Assembly: GCA_963573305.1 (NCBI GenBank)
Contig: OY754330.1
Location: forward strand, 23,625,096-23,689,095
Direction of reading: 5' to 3'
Origin: Pyrrhosoma nymphula
Taxonomy: Eukaryota > Arthropoda > Insecta > Odonata > Coenagrionidae
Length of the DNA stretch: 64,000 nt
Position numbers and translations under genes: made by a program. The notes below the pieces were generated by a model, which did no database searches, was not told the origin of the DNA, and was given only the letters and a program-made list of their open reading frames with translations. This document shows positions 36,101 through 51,100 of this stretch, piece after piece; position 1 is the stretch's first letter, and every line of letters starts with the position of its first letter.

Positions 36101-39100
36101 TTGCAGATACAATTCGTGTAAAGGAAAGAGCACTGAAAAATAGCCAGCGACTGTCCAAAAAAGAGAAGTCTACAGTAGAAGAAGACAAAGAGGAAGATGA
36201 TGACTCCAATGAGTACTTCGATGATGCCCCACCATTTGATGAAAATGCTTCATTTTATGAAATGAACCTTTCGCGTCCTCTCCTAAAGGTAATCATCCAT
36301 TTCTTGGCCCTTTAAGGGGAATTGCATCGAAAATCCAACTTTTGGACTCACTTTGAACACTTACAGCGATGTAAGTTTTATGAACACTTTAATGGAATTT
36401 CGGAATACATATTAGCATGTACAAATGAGTTATTGCAGTGGTATTAAAAAAACTACAAGAATATTTGTCATTTTTGCGGCAATAATCCTTTTAAAAATGC
36501 CTTTTTGTAAAAATAATTGTTAACTTATAGTTAGATATTAACCACATTTTATGTTTAATCGAGATTTCTTTTCGCTCTAAATATTTACTATTCATTTCTT
36601 AATTGCATAAAATATTTTATATTTCATTCTGAACATTTTCTATATGACTAAATCATGTTTATATGACAATCTCCCATTCACTCTGCTTTTTCTTAAAACA
36701 AAATCTTACGGGAAAAGGAGCATACTCTCTGTGAAGCACATTTTACGCAATCTATATTAAAGAAAGGAGTAATTTAACAACATTATAATAACGGAACTCC
36801 GTGTTCTTTAGGATATTACCTCAAAATACATTTATCTAATAAGAAATACATGGGATCCACATTTCCCGAAGGTCTCGCCGATTCTTGAGCTAAGCCTAGA
36901 CCTTTAGTCTCGTATGATAGTTTTCCATCTGCTATAGCTTTCCCTTGCACTACCTGTCTCCTTCCAAAAAGCTGTCAAACAAAATTGACGGCTGGGACCT
37001 AAGAGTGGGTCCTCTACCCTCAGACCCAAGTGGGGGGGGGTCTCTCTGTTAGGAAACATCCAGTAAAGAAATGCAATGGAAAGGGGTGGGTAGTTAGTTC
37101 ACTCCCTCCCTCCACCTTGGTGTTTTAACCTTAGAAATTAGCCCTTTGTGGCCCAAGCTGACCCTCTCTGCTGGGTGTTTCCATAAAGAAATGATACAAT
37201 CGTAGGGTTGGATTGTTCATTCACCCACTTCTCCAGCCTCTGTGTTTTATCCAGAGTAATAAGTCCGTCAACCTTTTCCTGGAGGGAGATCCCCCAAAAA
37301 GTCCTACACTTGGTTTTGTGCTGAGTTTCACGAGTTACATCACCTCAGTCTAACTCTAGCTTCAAGTGGAGCTTGTCGCACAACAGCGTCACCATGCGAA
37401 AGTACGCACGTAATGCTAGAAGGAAGAATAATACTGCAAACGCAATTGCAGTATCTTGGGCCAAAAGAAAGGATAGATAAAAAGGTAGTGATTTGGTGGA
37501 GATGCCAACAAACACCAATGGAAACAACTTGGAGTTGACCTTTGATGCAGAAGCAGGAATTCAAAATTCTTCCATGTTATCGTAAGCTCATAATGAAATT
37601 TATAATATTCAAAATATAAAAAAATTCAATAACAAAATGTATCTTGTAGCATAACTTGATGTACGGCATTGCAAATATAATCCTTTAGTTGCAATACCGT
37701 AGTTTAGTTTAGACTGCTGAAAGTAATAAAATACAAGGAGGTGGGAGTTGCCTATGTGGGAAAGGAAATGGTCACTTTCTCCCCTCCACCGCGCCAATGC
37801 AGTCCCTTCTAGAAAAAGAATAGTAAGATGTGCCACTGACAATTGGAGTGAGAGAGTGTCCGAACCTGGTCAACCCTAGTGTCGTCTTCAGGGAAAGGAA
37901 CTTACTACTCTACAGGCAATAGGCCCTTCATTAATGGTAAAATGGGTGATAAAATGGTGTGGGTTTCAGCAGAATGTTGTATACTATAACATAACGCCCA
38001 GTAAATAAATAAATAACGTAACAACGCGTAGTTAGGGCGCAAGTAAACAAACAAGGCAACAAAGGATCGTAACTAGTGACGCGAGGGTGAGGAGTTAACA
38101 GTGAGGAGTCAGGAGAGATAATTGGGGGAGTAAAGATCTTAAGGACGCAAAGTGGGGAAAAAGTTCGCAAGTCTGAGAATAAAAACGGCAGGGAGCGGAT
38201 ACGAAGCGGCATAGAGGTGACGAAAGAGAAACCAGAGATTTATGAAGAGGCCAGGAAGGAATCGGGAAAGAAACCCAAGATAGAAACCGTACAGCCCAGA
38301 ATTCTGGAAACGAGGAAGACCGTGAAAGCATATCCGAAGCCACATAAGAGAGACGAGAAGCCCCAGCGTCCGATAAGTCTAACTATAAGAATAACAAAGT
38401 CATAAAAAGAAAAATTACCTCCATTTATAAAAGTACTGCTATCTAAATAACGTAAATGTGAAAAAAAGAATTGGAGCATATAAGAGTAACATTGTGAATT
38501 GGATCCAATACTTTTAAAAGGCTCTACATACTGATGCTGTCATAACCAAGTCAAATATTTTTATTAAAAGAAAGTATTATACTATGTAATTGATTGAGCG
38601 AAGTGTTTTATTTAATATGTTGTCTAATGTTAACCATTAATCCCTTCATCAATGAGGTAAGTTTTAAGTGTTTCGGTAATTGCGGAGGTTTATCGAAGTT
38701 CTTTTAATAGGAAAATAAACGTGACCGGGTGAGGTTACAATACTTTAAGCATATATGTTTAAGGTGAAATACTAATGCACCAAAAATGGTTTAACTCCCT
38801 CTCTATTGAGGAATTTAGATGTTTAATAGTAAATAAATTTCCCTTGTTGGCCTAAGTAACTGCTCTAATCTTTTCCTTGTTTTTCAAATTGAAAATGTCT
38901 TTAATTTAGACTCAGCAATGGTTCAAATTGGCTCATTTGGCGTTTTTCACAAAACATGAATGCAAGAAAAATAATGAAATTGTTTCAATATTAAATTTCA
39001 AAATAGAAAACAACAGTGCATTGAGTACTCAATAAGTTATTAGTGAAATTAGAATTAACTAAAAATGTGCTGACTAAGAACGTCTCTAGGCAAGCAGGTA

Positions 39101-42100
39101 AAGGCACTCAGAGAGATTCTAGGGGATTTGGAAGGGAGGTTACGAGTAGCTATTGGATGGGAATGAGGGGAAGGACCATACTGCCCCTTTTCGTTCAAGG
39201 GGAAGAAATTCGAGGACTCCATGGGAGAGAACGACAGAGTGACCTAAAAGATTTAGTTTTTCTGCTTGGAAGACAACGTGCTTCGGTATTGCTTTGCTAG
39301 GCGAAGTCTCTACCTTCTGGGTTTTCTGTCAGTATGTATTGCATTGGTCAGTGCTTATAGCGGAGACGAAAAATCAATCTTTTTGGTTTTATATTAATAA
39401 TTATTCAAAAATAGTTATTAGATATTATTCCTTCAAGTTAGTGCCAAATGTAATGTCTTTTAACTCTGTTCTGTAGATTAAATATTCTAATAATACTTCA
39501 AATGCATTTTTTGTACTGCTGATATCCATTATAGTATTTTCAAACAATATAGTTACCAATGGCAATGCCGGTGATTCAAAATTAGCCTATTAGTTGGGAA
39601 GGAACCCTATTCTTATTGGTTATTTCAGTTTCTTTCTCGCATCATATTTTTCTCTCATCAGCGAAATAGCTTTTGGCTGAAAATGGTTGCAAAAGTACAA
39701 AATATTAATGATTTCGTTTTTTATCTTTTACGATAATGGTGAGAATTTACATGATTTTCCTAAGTGGTATAGTTCCAGAACTGGTTAGAGATGGAGAGAC
39801 GATGTACAGTACAATTATTATATCTGAATATAGTGATGTTCCTTAGCTCTTGTCTGGAACACTACACTTGCCATCTACTGGTGTGCTGTGGTTATCCACT
39901 TCAACAATGTTCACAAACTGCAGAGGGTCATATCTATTGATATTAACGGTACAACTATTCCACAAGTTGATAGTGTTAAATTTCTAGGCCTCAATATCCA
40001 ATCTTATGTTTCTTGGGATACCCATATTTGCATTCTGGCTAACAAACTTAGTTCCATATGCTTCCTTATAAGATACATTCATGCCTCTGTGTGTATTCAT
40101 GTTCTCCTAAATATTTATTATAGCCTGTTTTATTCGCATTTAGTCTATAGCATTCTCTTTTGGAGCTCGTCTACTAATGCCATAATATTATTTAGAATTC
40201 AAAAGAAGGCTGTGCGTCTTATGCTGCATGCTAATTATCGTGCCCCATCCAGACCCCTATTTCAGAAACTGAATATTTTGCCACTTCCATGCTCATATAT
40301 CATGTCTGCCATTCTTCACACAAGAGCTAATTTCTGCCACTATGACCTGAACTCTGATGTTCATATCCATGCAACTAGACAGTATCATCAGTTGCATAAA
40401 CCTTTTGTTCGGACCAATAAATCTGCAATGGGACCAAAACATATGGGTATGCAGCTATATAATAAACTACCTAGTCATGTTACCAATTCGCTTAGCATTA
40501 GTGTTTTTAAGCGTAATGTCAAGGCATTTCTTCTATCTAAATCATATTATTACATTAATGATTTACTAGCTGATAAGTTTTAGTTAAATTGTAATTTACT
40601 GCCTTTATAAATCTATTTTGTGTATAAGTGACTTATTTTATGCTGCTGTTATGTATTGTCCTTTGTATTCTCTTTGATGTGCCTTATATCTATTACAGTT
40701 TGTACTATGATCTTTGGGAAAATAAATGTATTATAATTATGTATCTGTTAAGGTTTGATGGTTGTAGTTAGTATAATGGTATTATCATCACTCCTAATTA
40801 GTAAATGCCTTAAAATTTGGCCCTTCTGGGCTGAATTGAGTTTCTCCATTAAAAAATCTTTGCCTGCTCTACTGGCTGTAATTTTTATGCTTCTCTCTCT
40901 ATTTTACAGGCTATTTCATCAATGAATTTTACTCATCCTACGCCAATTCAAGCTTGTGCCATCCCAGTGGCACTATTGGGCCGTGATATTTGTGCATGTG
41001 CCGCAACAGGAACTGGAAAGACAGCTGCTTACATGCTTCCTACATTGGAGAGACTCCTGTACAAACCCAGGAATGGGCCTGCTGTAACTCGAGTTCTAGT
41101 GTTAGTGCCAACTAGAGAGCTTGGTGTACAGGTTTGTAAATTAATCATCCTTTCTCCATGAAAATTTTGCTTGTACCTGAAAGATAATGAAATTGACTGG
41201 TTTGTATATGTTCATGTACAAAATCCTAGAAGACAGCTATGCTCAACTACCTCAGACTGTTTTGTGTACTTCTTTAATAAGAGATACTTTTGGAAATGCT
41301 ATGGCATGACTCTAGCAGTCCTCAAATATCATTGTACTTTTCCACTTATAGGCTCTTGATATGCATAGCCTATATCACTAAAAAGAGATTTACCTGTCCT
41401 GTGAAGTGAAATCATAGTGCTACTAAATTTTCACAATTTATGTTAATGTGCTCCAGGCTTCATTGTTGAAAGCACTTCTAGCACTGTCATTCATTGACTG
41501 CGGCTTTAAACTATTTTTCCATTCACCCTTTTTCTTCTCTTTAAAATTTTCCCTTTCATCCTTGGCCTTTACCAAATCATATATTGCTAATTATTGAATA
41601 TGTAGGTCATCTATCTTAAAATCTCCTGCTCTAATAAGTGAGAAAATGATCAAATAGAAAGTTTTATTTGAATGTTTCACTTATCAGGTCATTTTATAGT
41701 TATGTCCAGATTTTTGTCTCAATATTTAATTTGGTTAATTTTATTTTATTAGGTGTATCAAGTTACTCGTCAACTCTCTCAGTTTACCAGTGTAGAAGTT
41801 GGTCTCTCCGTTGGTGGTCTTGATGTCAAAGTTCAGGTAACAACCTCATGTCTTACAGATGCTTTTCGTGTGTGCCTTCATTGTTTTTATCTGTATGGAG
41901 ATTACTCACTACATTATAACATTTGTTTAAAATTATTGGATACTTCTTATTTATTGAGCATTTTGATTTCCTGTGATTTTCTGCCATATAAGTATGTACT
42001 AAGCAGAACAAATTGAGTATGTACAATTTTTTATTATTATTTCATTCATGGCAGTATTTCAGTTACATTTTGAGACATTCCATAGTTCTCCTTTTAGGAG

Positions 42101-45100
42101 ACAATATCTACAAACCACTGCTCTGACAAAAATATTGAGGACCCTCTTAAAAGAGGTTCTTGTCCTTTTAAAATTAATGATAAAGGTTTTTATTCTTTTA
42201 GGAAGGAGTTTTGAGGAAAAATCCAGATATAGTTATTGCTACACCTGGTAGACTAATTGATCACCTCCAGAACACTCCTACATTTTCATTGGAAAGCATA
42301 GAAATCCTGGTATTGGATGAAGCTGACAGGTAAAGAGTGCTAATTCCATAGGGTGATAATTAGCATGATGATTGTCATGGAAATGTATCTTATGGCCCCT
42401 AAAACCTATTAATCCTTGTTGTGGCATGTCATGATTTGCCTTAATGTTTTTCAGTGTTACTTTTTGATACTCCCAATTTTTTTTTTAAATAAGGTGAACT
42501 TAGTTTAGTCCACAATAAAATTTTTATTTCTTTTGCTCAGCAACGTTTCGGCTTATAAGTCATTTTCAAGTCTTGAAAATTACACTCTAAGTCAAAACCT
42601 TGGTAAATTCAAAGAACAGCAGAACTGGCCATCCAGTAACTTTAACGGAGTCACCCGCTGATGGTCAGACAATTGTGTGAAATTCACGGTGAAAAAAATC
42701 ATTTGCCTGGACTGGGATTCAAACCCAGACCCCTCAATTTCACGCCGAGTGCTCTAACCAAGCGCTAAGGGCTACTTGCACAGGGGTACTTCATGGCATT
42801 ATATGCACGGTACCTGTGAAGACAACTCGCTCATTAAAGCCTCCATGAAATTATAATAAAAATAACAATAAGGGTACGAAATCCTGACCACCAGCCTCCC
42901 CGTGGTGTACCTGGTAACGGCTTTTGCCGGCTAATGGTGGACGTCTGCATGTGGGGCTAACCACCCCACACGCAGTTATTCTGGTTCCAAAAAGGAAAAC
43001 AGATGAAGCCACCCACAACCATCCTCTCTTCGATGGGGGCCCTAGTGAAGTTGGGTGTGGTAATGAAGTACCATCTGATAAGGGAACTCGTATGCAATGG
43101 ACGGAAGCCCTAAGGGGCGACCTCCTAGCATGCCATACTGCCAGCGAGCCCGATCGCAGGGGGTATATGGCAAGGATTCTGGTGTGAGATGCATCCGGAA
43201 CACGACCATCTATTGCAGCAGAATCTGCGCGATTATGCCAACCACCTGCGAAAAAACGAAACTCCCCACCAACCGCCAGTTCAGAGGGATACACCACCGG
43301 CCAGACCAATCTCCCCGACACTGGCAGCCTCTCCACTGCCTGAGGCGAGAACAACATTTGTGTCAGTCTCTCGGCCAAATGGGGATGAAGCTGGTCAGGC
43401 CGTAGCTGAACTACGAACGCAGTTATTAAGCACAATATGTTATGATGATGGACAACCTAGGCAGAGAGATATCCACTGAAAAATCTCTCTGCGGGGTAAT
43501 CACCTTTCTCGGTTGAATGGCCTCATCGACGAAATCCTAATGGAAGCGTTGGATCTTTGGACGGTAAATTGCATGGTCTATGATGGTGCCAAAATTAGGG
43601 CTCACTCCCAAAAGAACGTCTCTTGGTAGGACAAAGCAGCAAAGAGACTGGAACAGTTGGAGGCCAAGATCACGCTGGCGAGACGACAGGTGTCAAGAAT
43701 CAAGTGTGTGATGGAATACATCATATCTGGGCGAACCTACACTCCCAAAATTCGGTGCATACCGCGCAGTCTCAGATACAACCATCACACACTGAATAAA
43801 AGTGTGCTGCTTACCATGAAGCAGCACGCGGACGTTAGAGTACGAGGACTCACCACTCCCTGGAAAAAACTCCTCAAGGCCATGAGGGAAAATTCCACCT
43901 TTCTCCTTCACCCGTCCCGTATCTTTCGACTACCTCTGCCTGTCGTCGAATCCCCACCACCCATCCAAGAGGTTGAACGTTTCTGGAAGGAGATCTACGA
44001 AACGTCGAAGCCATTCAACGGAGACACTCCGGCCATAGGCCTCTTTCAAGAGGTATGTGACCACCACCTACAAGATGTGGATGGACCTCTTTTTGTCACC
44101 GAAAGTGACGTGAAGAAGGCCTTCTCTGGCAGGAAGAACTTCTCGGCTCCAGGAATGGATGCAGTGAATAACTTCTGTTCGAAGAAGTTTATTTCCACCC
44201 ACCAACACCTCGCCAGAATCTTCACGTCCTTTCTGATAGGTAGAGAACCTATTCCACCTTGGCTTACTGAGGGACGCAGGGTTCTGATGCCTAGGAAGGG
44301 AGACTTGTCCAACCCAAAGAACTACTGCCCTATAAACTTTTTTTGAAGATTTTCGCAGCTCATGTTTATGGTATTCAGGTTTCTGGTTCTGTCTGTCGCA
44401 TAATATTTAATAATTTAATCGCAGAACCAGAAACCTGAATACCATACCGCCCTATAACTTGCCTCAACACCGTGTACAAGGCGTTCACCTCCATCTTGAG
44501 CGACCTTATCCTCCACCACATCCTGCCTGAGTGGGAGGAGGTTTACGAGCAGAGGGGCTCAAAGCATGGAATCGCGGGATGCAAGGATAGCCTGCTCATT
44601 GATAGGTGCATATGCCAGGATGCCATCCGGCATAAGCGAAACCTATCAATGGCCTGGGTGGACTACAAGAAGGCTTTTGACACCACTTCGCATGAGCTTT
44701 TGATTGCCATTCTGAAGTGGTTGAAAGTCCACCCAGAGATGTCCTGCATCCAATGCCTGTTACCACTCTGGAAAACGAGCTTTGTTCTGACTTCAGGCAG
44801 GCGGTCAGTTTCCACAGAGTTGGTAACATACAATCGTGGCGTTTTTCAAGGCAACAGCTTGAGCCCCTTACTGTTTTGTATTTCCCTCCTACCCCTGTCC
44901 TTTCGGCTGCGACAAGGTAGGGGATACATATGTGGTGTTCCAGGTGACAGGAAGCATAAGGTCAGCCATTTATTTTACATAGATGACCTGAAGATTTATG
45001 CTTCTTATGAGAAAGACCTTCGCACTGCCCTGGACACCGTACTGGAATACAGTGAGGCTATAGGGTGGAGTTCGTATTGGACAAGTGTGCATCCATCCAC

Positions 45101-48100
45101 CTGGCGAGAGGAAGATTTTCGGAGATCAAGGAAGACGTGCAACTTGTTGAGGGGAGCATCATTTGTAACGTCGAAGACAATGATAGCTATGAATACCTTG
45201 GCGTCCCCCAGCGCCGAATGTAGGAGGTTGCAGCAGTGAAGGAAAGGCTCACCCCTAAATACAGACAGACTCTCAGGAACATCTTGAGTTCTGAGCTGTC
45301 TGGCAGCAACAAGCTTCTTGCCATGAACATGTCCGCGGTTCTTACACTGCTGTATACCTACGGATGCATGAAGTGGAACGTCAACGATTTGCAGAACCTC
45401 AATAGGGGAACGAGGAAGATGATGACCATCTACAGAAGTCTACATCCGAAATTTTCCATCGCCAGATTGTATCTCCCTCGCAATGTAGGCGGTAGAGGAC
45501 TATTGAGTCTGGAGTATCTCCACTACTGAGTTGTTCTGGGTACAGCACGCCGAGTGCTGAGAAGCAGGGACCCCCTGCTCAATCTCGTGTGGGAGTAGGG
45601 GCGTTTCTCTTCCAGGTGGCAAAGAGGGCAGTGGATGAAACCGGTCTTGACTTCGACCCATCATCCGACGGAAGCAACAATGACACGACCATCTCGTCAT
45701 TGAAGGCAGATATCCTCAAGCTCGAAATAAAAAAAAGCAGAGTAGAAGGCCTTGCTCAAGGTGCACACTGATAAGCCCATGCATGGATGTTTCTATCGTA
45801 ACATCGAAAAGCATGGGTTATCGAAGGAGCTGACGTTTGCCTTCTTATGCTCCGCCGGTCTGAAGTCCGAGACCGAGAGTTTTGTCCTTGAGTGCCAGGA
45901 TGGTGTCATAAATACGCTCGTACCACCGCATTATATTCAAGGTGGAGGTCGCAGACATGAGATACAGGGCATGCCGAGCCCAGCCGGAGACTTTTACATG
46001 GATGCAAAGGAGGTGGAAAAACAGACGAAATATCAAGGCCTGCTTTTCGAACTTCGACAAACGTACCCTGGACACTCTGTGAAACTAGTGGTCCTCATCA
46101 TAGGTGTGCTCGGTGGAGTCAAGGGCTCACTGCTAAATAACATCAAGTGCATTCCATCCTGCGTGGCACAGGCAGAATCACTAGTTGCACGCATGCAGAA
46201 GGCCGTCATCCTGGGGTCACTCCGTCTACTGCTGACGCATGACCCGACCGCAGCGTAGCCACTCATCCGATGGGCATTGGAAGTGGCTGCGATTACTGCC
46301 CAACCACTTAACACTTTTTAAAATTTCCAATTGCTCTAATGTATCAATTCTTTGTAATTTCTTTTATTTAAAACCAGAGATACTACACCAGGAAAAGGAA
46401 GGACAAAGACTAGATGCATTAGAGCAATTGGAAATTTTAAAAAGTGCAAAGAAAAAATTGTTAATGAATTTCTGTTCTCGTGCCATACCCCCTTTTGGAC
46501 CCCCTTGGCCTCACCTTAACAACCTCTTTTTAACCCGCCAACCTGGTCCCCCCACCAGCCTGGGACCTCCTAGGTAGTCACGCACACATGGAATGTTCCA
46601 CCAACCCATCCTTAAGCTCCCTTTCCCACCCCCAACCCCATGTCAGTGCGTCATGAGTGCACTGAGTAATCCAAACTTTCCATTCCCACCCGAACCCCAT
46701 ACCTTCAGGAAGGACATTACCTCTCCCACACCTAACACTCAAAACTCATCCTCCCCAATCTACGTCACCCTCTCGCCCTTCCCCCTAATGTTTGTGACTA
46801 TATTCTGAGTGTTCTGTGCTATTTGTACCTGATGATGACGTGCAACGTTAAAACCCAGGTCTTTTCTAATTAATTCATGTGGAATTACAAAGTCACTGCT
46901 TTTCATTCCCAATGCTAAGCAAATTCCATCAAGTTACGCCTGAGACAACTGAGTGTATCAGGCAATTCCTCACAATAGGCCTCACAAGAGTACTCGTGAC
47001 CTGACTGGATTTGATTCTCACAATTTTTGGCACAAAGAATAAAATATTAGCACACAATATTCATAAATATAAATGAATTCTGCCCAAATTGGCACAACGC
47101 AGTTTAAAACTGTGACTCCAATAAATGTGAATCTAAAGGCTCTTGTTTTAACAATTTAGTTCCAACCAACCCTGCAAAACTCCTGGAGTAAAGTTAAGTT
47201 TGCAACTTACGAGAAGACCACTTTGTATGGCAGATGCATGAGGATTACTCGCCATGCCACAAAATGCAACATATGAGATAACCAGTCGCAATCCAACCAG
47301 GGGTTCTTGGGACAGTGTGCTGTCCAATGAGCTCAGTAAAACATAATTAAAACAAAAGAGACATCTATTTCAATATTAGTTGCGTTCGATTTACAATCAT
47401 AGTGGCTGATCATCTTCACTCAGATATTTTTAATCCTATGGTAATGTTAACCATTAGTAAGTCACAGTCATCTGTATTTTCTTTTAGACGTACACTCATG
47501 TAAACTGCTTAAAATTTCATTGGTTTCAGTATTCTTGTTTACTATTTTCATTTGACTTTGATCAATGCAGAAATAAGCGAAATGAGTGAGCTTCTCAAAT
47601 TTCATCAATGAAGTTATAGAGGAAAAGGACTCGGGAAAAACTTCAGGAATTCCTGAAGTTCGATACGGGATAGGTCTGACCCGAAAATACTGTTTCGAGA
47701 AATTTTTCTTTTCTGACTTCAGGCCTTGAAATTTAAAGTAGTCTCACGTTGTTTAGTGAATTTACAATAAGTGAAAATGATACAAAAGTGAATCCATAAT
47801 ATCCCTCTTGAAATTATGGAAGAGACCACAATTTTCCCTCAGGATGAAGGCATTTGTCGTATCATGAAACGAACCTTCGTATCCCATAGTTAAAAAATTC
47901 AGCCGCTGAATGACAGATAACATTCCCATAGCATCCTGAAGCGCATATTTTCCATGTAATAATGTTGTGTTTATATTTTGGGATCTAAACGTTTTATTTT
48001 GCATACGTTATGATTTTCGCTCTTTCTTACGGACCTACTACAGTAGAACCTCGATTCTACATTACCCGATTTTACACAGGTGAAAGAGCGGTCCCAGCCG

Positions 48101-51100
48101 ACTCCTATAGTATTCTTATGGAATCATTATTTGATTTTACGTAAATTCGATGTAACGATTTTACGTAAGGCTATATTTTGATTTTACATAACACCCCATT
48201 TTTGGGTCCAAAGGTTTTATGTAAAATCAAGACTACTGTATTATAGTTTACGGTTCAATATGCTCTGACTTGGATTCATCGGCATAGGATAAACTTCGGC
48301 GACTTCAACTAGACGTTGAGTAAATAGTTCTCTCTGTCCCTGCTAGATGGCAGACCACTAAAACCCACATGATCAAGGCCGATGTAACACACGACTTTTT
48401 ATGCAATGCCCTTTTTTTCGACAGGGAATTCTAAAATAAGTAAAAAGAATTAAGGAAAACAACTTTTACTGAGTGCCTTCTATTACAAAATATATTTAAA
48501 TGGTAAATTTTTGTTGCCAAATGTGTATGTAAGTCTTTAATAAAAGCAGCAAAAAGTATGTACAATTGAAATGAATACGGTTGAATGGTAATACGATGCG
48601 TGATTTCCCAATTACTTGGGATATATCTATATGTTAACCATGGTTACATAGTCCGATCTATTGCAAATTTTTATATCGTCAAAGACTCAGAAACGTTTCA
48701 TTTGTGGTAAATGAAGTGTGGCTGTATCTTTATCTACACCACTATTTGAGCAGTCTATGAAGACCCCCAAAACATTAAGCCTGGGAAATAAGTGAAATGA
48801 TATTAGCCGTCGAAAGCACGTTAAAAAAAATACTTGGGAAATAATTAGCGCAAAGCTGAATTTTACTCCACTGATAGACTACTACCAGAGGAACAATTTT
48901 ACAGAAGTCCCCAAAAATCCCCTTAAAGTTTCCCCCCCTCGAAGATTCAAAATGCCAATATTTACGGAACCATTATCTCTGTTACTAATGATCAGAACAA
49001 GTTCAACATTTTTCTGTTTTGTTTGTTATTAAATGTTCTACAATATTAATACCTAACATATTTTCGATAAACATAATATTTTTGATAAATTTAAAAAAAT
49101 ATTAGGAATCTATTAGGTTTTTTTCCTTTGAAACTTTTTATTTTTGCACTTTGTTTTACATGTGTCATATTATGTAAAAACCCTTCCTTAAAGTTATAGC
49201 CTACACTTTTTGAATCTATTGATGTACAGTTTTTTTTTTTTTGTGTGTGATGCTAACGCTGGGGAGGGGGAGAAAGCAAGAAGGTTCGGCTCTTTCCCGA
49301 TTCCCGTCCCGAAACCAGAAATGCCTTTCCCGCTCATCCCTAGTAATCGGTTTGTGTCTGATATAGGTGGTCTCATTTGTAACCAATGTTTTGATGGAAT
49401 TGAATTGATGCTGATTTTTCCAAAAATAGCTCAAACATATGCCCTCAAAATTCAGGGTGTGAACCAAGTGTAATTCCCAAATTTGTGGAGTCAGTTTTTC
49501 TTTCTTCCAAATTACACAATAATTCATACCCTGGAATACAGTGTGTCCTCGTTTAACGTTGTTAACTCGTTCCTGAAAAAGTAGACGTTAAGCGAAACGA
49601 CGTTAAACGATGCAGTATTTTCCATAAGAAATAATGTAAAAAATTAAAATCGGTTCCAAACTCACCAATGGTAAAGGTATCATAGGGTCCAGTCTGGGAG
49701 AAATTCTTGTGTTAGAATAGTAGAAAAGTAAGGGGTATTCGATGAATGGGAAAGGAAAGTGAAAGGAATGCGCATTTATCAAATGTAAGAAGAAAAAAAA
49801 GGCGTGAGATTCTTAGTTTTGGAGAAAATAAAGGTTGAAAATGACCAAATTCGCGTATGTTTTGTGATATTTTGATGCCATATTGCGAGATTTTTGGAAG
49901 TCCCGGTAGAGGGATACGGACTAATTTCGCGTCTGAAATATGGCCTTACCCAACCCCCCCCTCCCAACAACGTTGCGTTTCTGTGGAGTGAAACAGGGGT
50001 GCTAAGGTCGGACAGTACGCGGCGTCGAGAAGGCCATTTCTGAACGGAAAAATAGGTTATTTGGCGGATAGTTACGATTTATTTTCACGAATACCCTTTT
50101 AAACCAACCCACCCCAATTGTGATTGGTTTGCGTAAAATTACGGCGAGAGGCGAGTTGGTGATGAAAGTTCCGTATGGAGGCAGTGGAATGAAGTACCTC
50201 CAAAGATTACGGGGTAGCTCCGAGAGGTTACCCGTCCCTCCTGAGTGTGATAAAGCCGTCGAAAAGCGGAAAATAGTTTTAAGTTGAAGGCGGGAAAAGT
50301 CATGGGCCATGGGTATAGAAAATGAAGACACTGCTCAACCGCTGCGCCATCTGGGGGAACTAGGAGGAAAAGGTCAGTATTTCCAATATGGCGTCCAGAA
50401 TTAGATTCACATCACAGGTTTAAGTGAATAGTTTACGAAAGAAAAAGGATTTATGAAGCAAACGAAAGGTTAGTATAAATTCGCATATGTACAGTACCAA
50501 CATAAGTGAAATAGGTGGTATAAGGTGATCAGGAAGCAGGTGAAATTAGTTTTCTCCCAGACTGGACGCTATGATACTAATACCACGGCGTATTTTAATT
50601 ACGCGGGTAGTGAACAGATGATTTCACTAGTCAGAGATCTTCATATCTTAGATTAAACAAACTGAAAATGCATTTTTAAAACAATGAGCACCAGGTTTTC
50701 CTCCTATATTTCTGATATTTAGTGCTGTTAGCACCGGCTTCCCTCTGAGTAAATAGAAATTTTAGTCCTTCACTGCGGGAGCGTGCGCAAGCGAATGCAG
50801 TGAAGGGCAAAAATTTCGCTCGCTGCGATCGCGAAGACGTAGGATAACAATTACAATAGTGAGTGAACTAGGGAAACTCGGTGCTGTGTACAAAATTTTT
50901 GTTATTTCGTAACAATGTTTTAGGAACAGTATCACCCTCGACGATTTACTGCATCATGGAGGGTTTAGAAAATTTCCTCTTACACACTAATTCAACACGA
51001 AAAATACGTTTTCGATTCAACTCAAACAGCAGTAAATCAACTTTTTCTTCCACCAGTTATACCTTATGGCGGCATGGGATTTTCAGGTATTTTTTCCCGT

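Noticed and set aside
42700..42775. tRNA gene
   Set aside because: A and B boxes are present, but the acceptor stem does not pair and the base before the anticodon is not T. A tRNA-derived SINE explains it.
42851..43435. 194-codon minus-strand open frame
   Set aside because: It lies opposite the N-terminal region of the plus-strand LINE, has no recognisable domain, and is best explained as the shadow of that sequence.
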